Shown piece after piece: positions 33,190 to 41,959 of a DNA stretch of 64,000 nucleotides. The notes beneath the pieces were generated by a model. It worked only from the letters and a program-made list of their open reading frames with translations. It was not told the origin of the DNA and ran no database searches. Every line of letters starts with the position of its first letter. The stretch's first letter is position 1. A program made the position numbers and the translations under genes. Source of the DNA: Nocardia acididurans (lineage in GTDB: Bacteria; Actinomycetota; Actinomycetes; Mycobacteriales; Mycobacteriaceae); the NCBI RefSeq assembly GCF_016741815.1, contig NZ_JAERRJ010000017.1, forward strand, positions 1 to 64,000. Reading direction: 5' to 3'.

Positions 33190-34743
33190 CTATCTCCAGC
33201 TGGGCAGCCAGAGGTGGTCGTGCCAGTCGGCGGGTGTGATCGACATGCCCGTGAGAATCGGCCACAACCAGATGAAGTTGGCGATCACCAGGCCCAGATA
33301 CAGGCAGACCAGTAGCAGCCCGAGCCCCTGCCGCTCACTCGGCGGCGTGAAGTTCTGCAGCCCCGGAATGCCCGTTAGTCGCCGCCCGCTGGGTGGCGCG
33401 TGCCCGAGGATGTCGCCGAGCGCGAGCGCCACGCCCATCACCAGGAACGGGGCCAGCGGCACCGCGTAGAAGTAGTACATCTGCCGGTCCAGCGACAGGA
33501 ACCACGGCAGCAGGCCCGCCGAGTACGCGACCAGCACCGCCGCGTACCGCCAGTCGCGGCGCACCACCGTGCGCCACAGCGCCCACGCCAGCATGGGGAA
33601 GGCCACCCACCAGATGGCGGGCGTGCCGATCAGCATGACCGCGCGCACGCACTGGCCCTGCCCGCAGCCGGTCACATTGGAGTCGGCGTAGTAGTAGAGC
33701 ATCGGCCGCAGCCCCATCGGCCACGTCCACGGCTTCGATTCCCACGGATGGTGATTGCCCGCCGAATTGGTGAGCCCCTCGTGGAAGGTGAGCACCTCGC
33801 CGCCGTAGAACCACAGCGAGCGCAGCGCCGACGGCACCCACGCGAACATGCCGCCCTCACCGACGCGCACGCCCACCGAATACCGGTCGTAACTGGTCTC
33901 CCCGGCGAACCACGCCCAGAAACTGCCCATGTACACCAGGAACGGAATCACCACGAGCGCGTATCCGGTGGGGATCAGATCGCGGACCGCGACCCCCGCC
34001 CACGGCCGCCGCACCCGGTATCCGCGCCGTGCCGCCAGATCGAAGGCCAGGCTCAGCAGCGCGAACGCGGCCACGTAGTACAGCCCCGACCATTTCACGC
34101 CGCAGGCCAGCCCGAGCATGATGCCCGCCCCGAACCGCCACCAGCGCACCCCGAACCGCGGCCCGAACTCGCTGTCGTCAAGTCTGCCCTCGGCCTCGAC
34201 TCTGGCCATGCGACTTCGCATCTCGTCGCGATCCACGATGAGACAGCCGAAAGCCGCTGTGACGAACAGGGCTTGGAAGATGTCCAGCATCCCGAGCCGC
34301 GACGAGACGAAGGTGAGCCCGTCCGCGATGAGCAGGATCCCCGCGAACGCGCCGATCAGCGTGGACCGCGTCATCCGGCGCACGATGCGAATCACCAGCA
34401 GTACCAGGATGGTTCCCGACACCGCCGCCGTGAACCGCCACCCCCACGGCGTGTACCCGAAGATCGCCTCCCCGAGGGCGATCATGTGCTTGCCGACCGG
34501 CGGATGCACCACCAGCCCGTACGCCGGATTGTCCTCGGCCCCGCCGTTGGTGAGCGCCTGCCACCCCTGCGGCGCGTAATGCTTCTCGTCGAACACCGGT
34601 GTCCGCGCATCCGTCGGATACTGCAGATTGATGAACCGCGTGAGCGCGGCGATCGCCGTCAGGAACAGCGTGACCGCCCACCCCCGGGCCCAATCCGTCG
34701 GCCCGTACTCGGGCGAGGGACGCAACGGCGCCGGACTGGACAT
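33190..34743 (-). CDS. pmt: Protein O-mannosyltransferase
   Basis: The 517-residue integral membrane protein has the PMT_2/PMT layout: an N-terminal loop with FDEKHYAPQ holding the catalytic Asp-Glu, HPPVGKHMIALGE, many membrane helices, and the C-terminal PMT_4TMC part. It transfers mannose from polyprenyl-phosphate-mannose to secreted proteins. Its divergent partner rsmI gives the same order as Rv1002c-Rv1003. ATG 34743 has GGAGG 11 bases upstream; a GTG at 34794 would add 17 residues. Confidence 0.92.
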   Translation of the reverse strand: MSSPAPLRPSPEYGPTDWARGWAVTLFLTAIAALTRFINLQYPTDARTPVFDEKHYAPQGWQALTNGGAEDNPAYGLVVHPPVGKHMIALGEAIFGYTPWGWRFTAAVSGTILVLLVIRIVRRMTRSTLIGAFAGILLIADGLTFVSSRLGMLDIFQALFVTAAFGCLIVDRDEMRSRMARVEAEGRLDDSEFGPRFGVRWWRFGAGIMLGLACGVKWSGLYYVAAFALLSLAFDLAARRGYRVRRPWAGVAVRDLIPTGYALVVIPFLVYMGSFWAWFAGETSYDRYSVGVRVGEGGMFAWVPSALRSLWFYGGEVLTFHEGLTNSAGNHHPWESKPWTWPMGLRPMLYYYADSNVTGCGQGQCVRAVMLIGTPAIWWVAFPMLAWALWRTVVRRDWRYAAVLVAYSAGLLPWFLSLDRQMYYFYAVPLAPFLVMGVALALGDILGHAPPSGRRLTGIPGLQNFTPPSERQGLGLLLVCLYLGLVIANFIWLWPILTGMSITPADWHDHLWLPSWR

Positions 34744-35121
34744 CGCCACCCCCGCCTCCATAGCTGGCGGTCGCACGTCGGTCACCTGGGTCACGCCCCC
34801 GATCGTATGCGGTCCCCCACCCGCGAGTCGCGCCCCGGTGAGTCGTCGGCACACGCCGTCGGTGCCCGGCCTTGTCCCATGCGGACCACACCGTTCCCGG
34901 CCCGATCCACAATGCCGACCCGAAAACCACGGAAGGACAGGTGTGAAACGCTCGGGGTGGTGCGCTCGGGCCGGACCATCACCCGACAAGCCGATAGGAG
35001 CGTGGAGGGGGCCAGGCCACCCTCGCCAAGTCCGCGTGTGGGGTGATGCGGCTGCGGCCGTATGGTTTTTGCTGGGCCGAATGTCGAACGACCCGATCGT
35101 CGAGCGAGGAATGGGAGTGCG
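34744..35121. other. Divergent promoter region between pmt and rsmI
   Basis: About 380 bases without a supported gene separate the two divergent starts. Part of it may belong to a longer pmt N-terminus (GTG 34794). The rsmI side has GGGAG shortly before its ATG. I see no large dyad. Confidence 0.5.
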
Positions 35122-35973
35122 ATGAGCGCGGAACCGAGTGCGGCGGGCCGACTGGTGCTGGCCGCTACGCCCATGGGCGATATCGGGGACGCGTCGCAGC
35201 GGCTGCGGGACGCTCTGGCGTCGGCGGACGTCGTCGCGGCCGAGGACACCCGGCGCACGCGCTCGCTCGCCAAGGCGCTCGAGGTGGAGATCAGCGGGCG
35301 GGTGGTGAGCTTCTACGACCATGTGGAGACCGCGCGAATCCCGATGCTGCTGGAGGAGATCGAGAACGGCCGCACGGTGCTGCTCGTGACCGATGCGGGC
35401 ATGCCTTCGGTCAGCGACCCCGGATATCGCATGGTGGCCGCGTGTGTCGGCCGTGATCTGCCGATCACCTGTCTCCCCGGCCCGTCCGCCGTCACCACCG
35501 CGCTCGCTCTCTCCGGCCTGCCTGTCGAACGGTTCTGCTTCGACGGATTTCCGCCGCGCAAGTCCGGGCAGCGCAAGGAATGGCTGCGCACCCTCGCGGC
35601 CGAACCTCGCGCCTGCGTCTTCTTCGAAGCGCCGCACCGTCTCGCCGACTGTCTCGCGGACGCGGTGGAGGTGCTCGGAGCCGAGCGCCGGGCGGCGGTG
35701 TGTCGTGAGCTGACCAAGACCTACGAGGAGGTCGTGCGCGGGACATTGGCCGAGCTGGCGGCCTGGGCGGTGGACGGTGCGCGCGGCGAGATCACCGTGG
35801 TTCTCGAAGGCGCGCAACCGGTTTCCGCTGATCCGGAGGATCTGGTGGACCGGGTGGAAGAGTTGGTCGGCAAGGGGCTGCGGCTCAAGGACGCGTGCGG
35901 CGAGGTCGCCGCCGCCACCGGGGTGTCGCGAAAAGAGCTCTACGACGCCGTTCTCGCTGCTCGCGCAACCTAG
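35122..35973 (+). CDS. rsmI: 16S rRNA 2'-O-methyltransferase RsmI
   Basis: The 283 residues match the tetrapyrrole-methylase-fold RsmI. LAATPMGDIGD (about 11-21), AAEDTRRT, SFYDH, TDAGMPSVSDPG, LPGPSA and FFEAPHRL appear in order. It methylates C1402 of 16S rRNA at the ribose. The C-terminal domain (about 245-283) is the usual RsmI HTH extension. Confidence 0.94.
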   Translation: MSAEPSAAGRLVLAATPMGDIGDASQRLRDALASADVVAAEDTRRTRSLAKALEVEISGRVVSFYDHVETARIPMLLEEIENGRTVLLVTDAGMPSVSDPGYRMVAACVGRDLPITCLPGPSAVTTALALSGLPVERFCFDGFPPRKSGQRKEWLRTLAAEPRACVFFEAPHRLADCLADAVEVLGAERRAAVCRELTKTYEEVVRGTLAELAAWAVDGARGEITVVLEGAQPVSADPEDLVDRVEELVGKGLRLKDACGEVAAATGVSRKELYDAVLAARAT

Positions 35974-36304
35974 TGAGCTTCAACCCGTGATGTCGCCTCA
36001 AGGGTCGCTCGCGAAATCGCGCTGTCATCCTCAGTAGCGCCTGGTGTTTCGAGCGGCTCGGCGCAGGGCTCGTGCCCTGATGCCGGGGGCTTATGCGAAC
36101 AGCCCCTGGCGTATCGCGCCGTTGCCCCCGCCCGCTCTCCGCACGGCGGCCTTCCAGCACGCCCCCTCTCGGGCGCTTCGGCAAGGTCCAGTGCGGCAAG
36201 GGTTCCCGGGCGGTGGCGGTGGGCGCGGGACTCCCCGGTGCGGACACGCCGGGGAGCCTTCGGAGCCCCACCCGGCTGTCGGTCGGCGGTGCGAAGATCG
36301 GGGG
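35974..36304. other. Intergenic region without recognised gene
   Basis: These 331 bases between rsmI and the CPBP gene contain no frame I trust, although one long in-frame extension of the protease gene passes through it. GGGCTTATGCG is followed by short GC-rich dyads; no terminator with a T-run was seen. Confidence 0.45.
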
Positions 36305-37105
36305 GTGGCTGTGACACGTCGGATACGCGGTGCGGGTTGTGGGTGGGGAGCTGTTGCGGCGTATGTCGTGCTCGCGGTGGTTGTTTCGGGGGTGCTGCTG
36401 GGGGTGCAGGAGCGGGTGGGGCTGGATGCGGCGGCCTTGTCGCTGGCGCAGTTCGGGCCGGCGGTAGCGGTGGCCGTCGTTGTGGTGGTGTGCGGGAACC
36501 GGATTCGGGGGGTGGTCACCGCGGCGGTGCCGTGGCGGGTGGTCGGGGCGGATGTGGCGACCCTGGTGGGGGTGGTGGCGTTGCTCGGGGTGCTGGTGGC
36601 GATGGCGGCGGTGCTCGGGGGGATGACACTGGTCGGGCCGCGTGCGGTGGGGGAGATCCCGTTCCTGGTATTTCTGGTGTTCCAGCTGGTGGGGGCGGCG
36701 GGGGAGGAGGTCGGCTGGCGCGGATTCCTGCAGCCCGCCTTGGAGTTTCGGTACGGGCGGCTGGTGGCCGTCGGCGTCACCGGGTTGATCTGGGCGCTGT
36801 GGCATGTGCGGGCGTTCACCATGGGGCCGGTGGTGGCGGGGTCGTTTCTGGTGGCGGCCATGGGGTTCGCGGTGGTGCTGGGATATCTGGCCAACGGGAG
36901 TTTCGTGCAGCGGGTGGTGACGGCCACCATCGGGCACTGGCTGATCAACGTGACGCTGTACCTGGTGATGGGTGACGACACGCTCGGCGTGCCGCAGGTC
37001 TGCTACTACGCGGGCGCGAGTTTCCTGGTGGCGGCGCTGGTGCTGAGCTGGAGCGTGGCGCGCGACAGTGCTCGTCAGAAGGTTTTGGCGGGTTCCTCGG
37101 AGTAG
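36305..37105 (+). CDS. CPBP (CAAX-like) intramembrane protease
   Basis: The 266-residue membrane protein has the ABI/CPBP motifs: EEVGWRGFLQP (Glu-Glu-x3-Arg), His in WALWHVRAF, and HWLIN near the end. Seven or so hydrophobic segments span it. Bacterial members process or immunise against small peptides; its target is unknown. The start is a GTG at 36305 (alternative GTG 36311). The coding strand is unusually rich in GGG and GTG. Its end overlaps the converging exporter gene by 31 bases. Confidence 0.85.
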   Translation: MAVTRRIRGAGCGWGAVAAYVVLAVVVSGVLLGVQERVGLDAAALSLAQFGPAVAVAVVVVVCGNRIRGVVTAAVPWRVVGADVATLVGVVALLGVLVAMAAVLGGMTLVGPRAVGEIPFLVFLVFQLVGAAGEEVGWRGFLQPALEFRYGRLVAVGVTGLIWALWHVRAFTMGPVVAGSFLVAAMGFAVVLGYLANGSFVQRVVTATIGHWLINVTLYLVMGDDTLGVPQVCYYAGASFLVAALVLSWSVARDSARQKVLAGSSE

Positions 37106-39330
37106 CCGGAGGCGAGAGCGGCCGTGCGAGTGCGCCGACCCGGCGTCCACCAGTTCGCCTCGCCCATGAGTTTCACCAGGGCGGGCACGAGCAGCATGCG
37201 GACCAGGGTGGCGTCGATGACCAGCGCGATCACCATGCCGAGGCCCAGGAAGCGCATGGGCGTCAGCGGGGAGAGGGCGAACGCGCCGGTGATGAGCACG
37301 AGCAGCGTTGCCGCGGCGGTGATTACACGTGCCGTCTGCACCGTGCCGATGCGGACCGACTCCTCGGTATCGGCTCCGGCCTCGTGCGCCTCCACCATGC
37401 GCGACAGCAGGAACACCTCGTAATCGGTCGACAGGCCGAACACCACGGCGATGATCAGCACCATCATCCCGGCGGAGAGCGGACCGACGCTGACACCCAG
37501 CACACCGGCCAGATGCCCGTCACTGAAGATCCAGGTCAGCACGCCGAAGGTGGCCGCCAGGCTGAGGAAGGCCATGAGCACCGCCTTCACCGGCAGGATG
37601 ATCGACCGGAAGGCCAGGGCCAGCATCAGCAGCGTCACCGCCACCATGACCACGATCATGAGCGGCAGCTTCGCCAGCACGGCCGTGACGCTGTCGGCGG
37701 TGGCGGCGCTCTGCCCGCCCACCCGCACCGTCGCACCGTCGATCTCCAGGGCCCGAAGGTCTTTCACGATCTCCTGCGCGTCCGGCGACCGATCGGGCGC
37801 GGCCAGCGCGGCGTGAATCACCGCCGCATTGTCCTTCGTCCCGATCTGGACGGCCTGGCGCACGCCGTGCACGGCACTGATCTCGCGCAGCGCCGTGCTG
37901 ACAGCGGCGGAGCGCGGCGCCGCGCCGTCGATTCCACGCAGCACGACGGTCGCGCCGCTGTTCGCGGCGGGGAACTCGGCCGCCAATTCCTCTGTCGCGA
38001 GCCGGGTTTCATTGCCCGCGGGGAGCGCGGTGTGGTCGATGTCGCCGAGCCGCACTCCGGTCAGCGGGGCGGCGAGCACCAGCAGCAGTGCGCCGACCGC
38101 GATGGCCACCGTCCCCGGCCGCTTCATGACGGCCGTGACCACGCGGCCCCAGAACCGTTGCGCCCGTTCCTCGGAGCGTTCGAAGGCATCCGCCCGCCAG
38201 CTCCACTTGCCGATCCGCGTCCCCAGCAGCGCGAGCGCGGCCGGGAGCACCGTCACCGACAGCAGCGCCGCGAGCCCGACCGCCGCCATCGCCCCGTACC
38301 CGAGTGACCGCAGCACCGACTGCGGGAACACCAGCGTGCCCGCGAACGCGCACATGAGCAGCAGGGCCGAGAACAGCACGGTGCGACCGGCGGTTTGCAG
38401 CGTGCGGACAACCGCGGCGCCGACATCGGGGTCGCGCCCGGAGCCGGCGCTGTCGCCCTCGTCGAGTGGGTCGCCGCGTCGGGTGCCCGCGTCGGCACCG
38501 ATTCGGCTGTCGCGGCCGGAGCCGCCACTGCCGTCTCCGAGTTCACCGCCGCGGGCCCGGCCCAGTTCCTCCCGGAACCGTCCCACCACGAAAAGCCCGT
38601 AGTCGATGGCCAATCCGAGCCCCAGCAGCGACACCACGTTCATGGCGAAAATGCTGACCTCGGTGAACCGCGCGATGATCCCGACCGCGCCCAGCGCTCC
38701 GATCACGGCGAGCGTGCCCACCGCCACCGGCAGCGCGGCGGCCACCACCCCGCCGAACACCAGCACCAGCACGATGGCGGTGAGCGGAATGGAAATGGAC
38801 TCCGCGATGATCAGATCGCGCCGCGATTGTGCGCTGATGTCGTCGGCCAGCGCGCTGTATCCGGTCAGCTCGGTCTCGATGCCCGGAACCCGCAGCGACT
38901 CCTCGATTTCCGGGAACACCGCGATCCGCCGGTTGTCGTCCCCGGCCGCGAACACCACGGCCACGGCGTGGCGCCCATCGGCCGACCGCAGGTACTGCTT
39001 GCGCGCACTGTTCCAATAGGTTTCGACCGGCCGGTCGAGCAGACCGGGATCGATCCGCCCCACCGACTCCTGCACCCGCGCCCCGATATCGTCGAGCGTC
39101 TGCCCCTCGGGCGCGGTGTAGATCGCGATGACATCCGGATTCTGCGGCCCGAACTGTTCTTTCACCCACGCGTCCACCGCACTGGATTCGCTTGCCGGAT
39201 CGGTGAATCCGGCCGCGCTCACCTTCTCCGCGAGCCCGGTCGCGAACAGGCCGCACGCGAGCGCGAACAGCACGGCCGCCACCAGCACCAGTTTCGGCCG
39301 CGCCACGACCAGCCCTGCCCAAACCTTCAT
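37075..39330 (-). CDS. MMPL-type RND exporter
   Basis: The 751-residue protein has the MmpL layout: twelve membrane segments in two halves, each after a large periplasmic loop. The proton-relay motifs are GLAIDYGLFVVGRFREE (first half) and GLSTDYEVFLLSRM (second half). Between the halves lies a 45-residue Gly/Asp/Ser-rich insertion (around residue 265) that looks like a flexible linker. As last gene of the leftward lipid gene set, it likely exports the product or a glycolipid carrying it. It starts 31 bases beyond the end of the acyltransferase gene. Confidence 0.88.
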   Translation of the reverse strand: MKVWAGLVVARPKLVLVAAVLFALACGLFATGLAEKVSAAGFTDPASESSAVDAWVKEQFGPQNPDVIAIYTAPEGQTLDDIGARVQESVGRIDPGLLDRPVETYWNSARKQYLRSADGRHAVAVVFAAGDDNRRIAVFPEIEESLRVPGIETELTGYSALADDISAQSRRDLIIAESISIPLTAIVLVLVFGGVVAAALPVAVGTLAVIGALGAVGIIARFTEVSIFAMNVVSLLGLGLAIDYGLFVVGRFREELGRARGGELGDGSGGSGRDSRIGADAGTRRGDPLDEGDSAGSGRDPDVGAAVVRTLQTAGRTVLFSALLLMCAFAGTLVFPQSVLRSLGYGAMAAVGLAALLSVTVLPAALALLGTRIGKWSWRADAFERSEERAQRFWGRVVTAVMKRPGTVAIAVGALLLVLAAPLTGVRLGDIDHTALPAGNETRLATEELAAEFPAANSGATVVLRGIDGAAPRSAAVSTALREISAVHGVRQAVQIGTKDNAAVIHAALAAPDRSPDAQEIVKDLRALEIDGATVRVGGQSAATADSVTAVLAKLPLMIVVMVAVTLLMLALAFRSIILPVKAVLMAFLSLAATFGVLTWIFSDGHLAGVLGVSVGPLSAGMMVLIIAVVFGLSTDYEVFLLSRMVEAHEAGADTEESVRIGTVQTARVITAAATLLVLITGAFALSPLTPMRFLGLGMVIALVIDATLVRMLLVPALVKLMGEANWWTPGRRTRTAALASGYSEEPAKTF

Positions 39331-39361
39331 AGTGCGACCTCTGATCGTTGTCTGCGGAGCG

Positions 39362-40588
39362 TTACGGCGCTACCGAATCCGGATGGGGGAGGCTTGGTTT
39401 CGCGGTGGCCGGGGTGTGGTCGGGTTGCGGCAGTTCCGCTTCCAGCGTGGTGACGATTCGGTCGAGGAGGGCGTCGAGGCGTTGCGGGATGCCGCGGCCG
39501 CTGCGGGCGGAGACGGTGAGTTCGGTGCGGCCGCCGCCTTCGGTGAGGGCGAACAGCAGGGGCATGGCGACGCTGTGCTGGGGGAGCATGCGGACCGAGG
39601 TGGGCTGCCAGCCGGGGACGGCGAGGTCGTCGAGGTCGTAGCGGCCCATGTGGGAGACGGTGGCGGAGGCCAGGTTTCGGCCCAGGCGGGCGCCCAGCAC
39701 ATTGAGGGTGCGGGCCAGCGTGCGGCCGACGGCGGGCGGCAGCTTGGTGAGACCGCTGTTGTCCATCTGGTTGAGTTCGCGGCCCTCGTCCAGGCCGGCG
39801 CGTTTGATGTCGCGGATCTGCTGCCAGGTCATACCCGGGGTGGCGTCGACGAACAGGGGGAGGGCGAGATTGCCGGTGGAGCGCAGGCCGGGCAGGTGAC
39901 GGCGCAGGTCGACCGGGATCATGATGCGCGAGATCGGGCCGCCCTCCGAAGCCAGGATGGCGGCGACCCGCTCCAGCGCATTGCGGCCGGTGGCGTGAAT
40001 GGTGCGGTGGCGCAGCAGGTGTCGCGGTTCGCCCGGATCCTGGCGGCCGTGGCCGACGGCGGCGCGGAAGCGCGGCTGCATGAGGGTGGGGCGGCCGGGC
40101 GCGCCGACCCGGTCCACCAGTTCGGCGTCGGCGACGGGTTCGTCCGCGCCGATCGGGGTCTGGCCGCGCAGCGCCCGGAACACGTCGGTGGCGAACATGA
40201 CCGCGCCCATACCGTCCATGACACCGTGGAAGATACGGAAGACGACGGTGACCGGGTCGGCGGTGAGCAGCAGCACCTCCACCGTGGACTCCGGGGTGGG
40301 GCCGATCGGGCTGGTGAGCACCGGATCCGCCTCCAGCGCGGGGTACTGCAGGGCATGCGGGAGCACCCGCACGCTGGGTGCGACCCCGCTGTCCACCCAG
40401 TATTTGCCGTCCCGCACCAGGCGTGCGCCCGGATTGGCTTCCGCCGCAACGGCTACCGCCCGGCGCAGGGCCTCGGGGTCGATCCGGCCGTCACCCGCGA
40501 AGGCCATCTGCATGAGGAACGGCGGAGCCAGATCCCGCATGGGGAAATAGATGAGCTCGGTCGGGGTGATGGGTCGGCGGAAGGTCAT
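39362..40588 (-). CDS. PapA-like condensation-fold acyltransferase
   Basis: The 408 residues read as a condensation-domain/PapA-type acyltransferase. The active-site HGVMDG (His-x3-Asp-Gly, about 118-123) and a DLRRHLPGLRSTGN stretch near 235 are present. Enzymes of this type esterify hydroxyls with long acyl chains in mycobacterial lipids. In this gene set it might acylate the lactone pathway product or a carrier lipid. It lies between the exporter and the reductase genes, all on the minus strand. Confidence 0.75.
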   Translation of the reverse strand: MTFRRPITPTELIYFPMRDLAPPFLMQMAFAGDGRIDPEALRRAVAVAAEANPGARLVRDGKYWVDSGVAPSVRVLPHALQYPALEADPVLTSPIGPTPESTVEVLLLTADPVTVVFRIFHGVMDGMGAVMFATDVFRALRGQTPIGADEPVADAELVDRVGAPGRPTLMQPRFRAAVGHGRQDPGEPRHLLRHRTIHATGRNALERVAAILASEGGPISRIMIPVDLRRHLPGLRSTGNLALPLFVDATPGMTWQQIRDIKRAGLDEGRELNQMDNSGLTKLPPAVGRTLARTLNVLGARLGRNLASATVSHMGRYDLDDLAVPGWQPTSVRMLPQHSVAMPLLFALTEGGGRTELTVSARSGRGIPQRLDALLDRIVTTLEAELPQPDHTPATAKPSLPHPDSVAP

Positions 40589-40649
40589 GGCGTCCTCTGC
40601 GGCGTGGGGGCGGCAGGTACCGGGCTCGCGCGATGAGCCCGGTAGCGGC

Positions 40650-41693
40650 CTACCGGATGTCCTTGGTCAATTCGACGACCCCGCCCTGGGTTTCGAGCCA
40701 GGCCAGGAACGAGGTGAGCCCGGTGGCGCGGTCCACGATCGGCGCGTAGCCGAAATCGCGTGCGGCGGCGGTCGTGTCGTAGGTGGCGGTGCGGGTCATG
40801 AGCGCCACCACGTACCGCGACAGCGGCGGCGACCAGCGGGTGGCGACATACGGGATGCGCCAGATGGTTTCGATGAGCGCGACGGCCGCGTTCACGACCT
40901 TCGGATTCGGCTGCCGGGACGGCGGCGCGTATCCGAGCCCGCCCGCCACCTCGCCGAGGAAGCCCCACACATCGGTCTGCTCGGCGTCGGCGATGAAATA
41001 CGCCTTGCCGCCGACGTTCTCGGAGGCGGCGGCTCTCACGCAGGCTTCGACGATATTGTCGACATGGCACAGCGAGGCGTACACCTGCTTGCCGAACGAC
41101 AGATCCGGCAGTGCGCCCGCGGCGGCGCGGCTGAGCAGCCGCACGATCGGCCCGGACCGGTCGCCCGCGCCCCAGATGGCGCGCGGACGCAAGGCGCAGG
41201 TGGTGAATTCCGCTGTGTTCGAAGCCAATACGGCGCGCTCGGCGGCGGCCTTGGTCTCCGAGTAGAGGTTCAGATACCGCGTCGGATAGGGCAGCGACTC
41301 GTTCACGTTCACCTGGTCGCCGCCGTCGCGATCCATGAGCGCGCTGGGGCTGGAGATGAACACGAACCGGCGCGCCCCGTTGGCGCGCGCGGCCCGCAGC
41401 AATTGCTCTGTGGCCGTGATGTTCTCGGCCACGAACTGCGCGCGGGTGCCGCGCTCGTCCACCCGGGCGGCGCTGTGGAACACCACGTCCACGCCCTTGG
41501 TGGCGCGCTGCAGCGACACCGCGTCGGTGAGATCGCCGTGGATGACCTCCACCTGATCGATCACCTCGGCGAGGTCACGCAGATTGCTGGTCGGCCGCGC
41601 CAGAATCGCGACCTGGTAGTCCCCGTCGCGCACCAGGCGGCGCACCAGCGCGCCGCCCAGAAACCCCGACGCTCCCGTCACCAGTGCCTTCAT
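40650..41693 (-). CDS. oleD: OleD/NltD-like 3-ketoacid reductase
   Basis: This extended SDR of 347 residues has TGASGFLGG (6-14), HGDLTD, a Ser pair (114/115) and Tyr144-x3-Lys148 in YSETK. It matches the 3beta-HSD/OleD group. OleD reduces the 2-alkyl-3-ketoacid made by OleA to the 3-hydroxyacid with NADPH. Its ATG overlaps the stop of the small membrane gene (ATGA). Assignment rests on motif and context. Confidence 0.82.
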   Translation of the reverse strand: MKALVTGASGFLGGALVRRLVRDGDYQVAILARPTSNLRDLAEVIDQVEVIHGDLTDAVSLQRATKGVDVVFHSAARVDERGTRAQFVAENITATEQLLRAARANGARRFVFISSPSALMDRDGGDQVNVNESLPYPTRYLNLYSETKAAAERAVLASNTAEFTTCALRPRAIWGAGDRSGPIVRLLSRAAAGALPDLSFGKQVYASLCHVDNIVEACVRAAASENVGGKAYFIADAEQTDVWGFLGEVAGGLGYAPPSRQPNPKVVNAAVALIETIWRIPYVATRWSPPLSRYVVALMTRTATYDTTAAARDFGYAPIVDRATGLTSFLAWLETQGGVVELTKDIR

Positions 41694-41959
41694 GCCGCCT
41701 CCTGTGTCTTCCACCAGGTGAGTCCGAAGATCTGTGTCATGACCGCGGTTTCGACCGCGGACCGATCGCTGCCCTTCGACGCGCGCAGGGCGGCCGGGAT
41801 CTGCGCCGCGTGCACGACGACACTGAGGAAGACGTCGATCCAGAAGGCCGCGCGCAGCAGCCGGTTGGCGGGTGCGCGGTCGGTGAGGATCGCGATCACG
41901 CCGACCGCGATGTAGAGCCAGCCGAACACCGGGACCGCCCGCAGTGCCAGTACCTTCAT
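41690..41959 (-). CDS. Small three-helix membrane protein of the lactone set
   Basis: The 89-residue protein has three hydrophobic stretches (VPVFGWLYIAVGVIAILT, LLRAAFWIDVFLSVVVHAAQ, and the end VMTQIFGLTWW). No family is recognised. It is coupled to the ligand-activating gene and to the reductase gene by four-base overlaps, so it is an integral part of the operon. It might tether the enzymes to the membrane or help hand over the product. Confidence 0.72.
   Translation of the reverse strand: MKVLALRAVPVFGWLYIAVGVIAILTDRAPANRLLRAAFWIDVFLSVVVHAAQIPAALRASKGSDRSAVETAVMTQIFGLTWWKTQEAA

Noticed and set aside
33400..35046. Long plus-strand frame opposite pmt
   Set aside because: It is rich in His, Arg and Pro without domains and is antisense to a clear mannosyltransferase gene.
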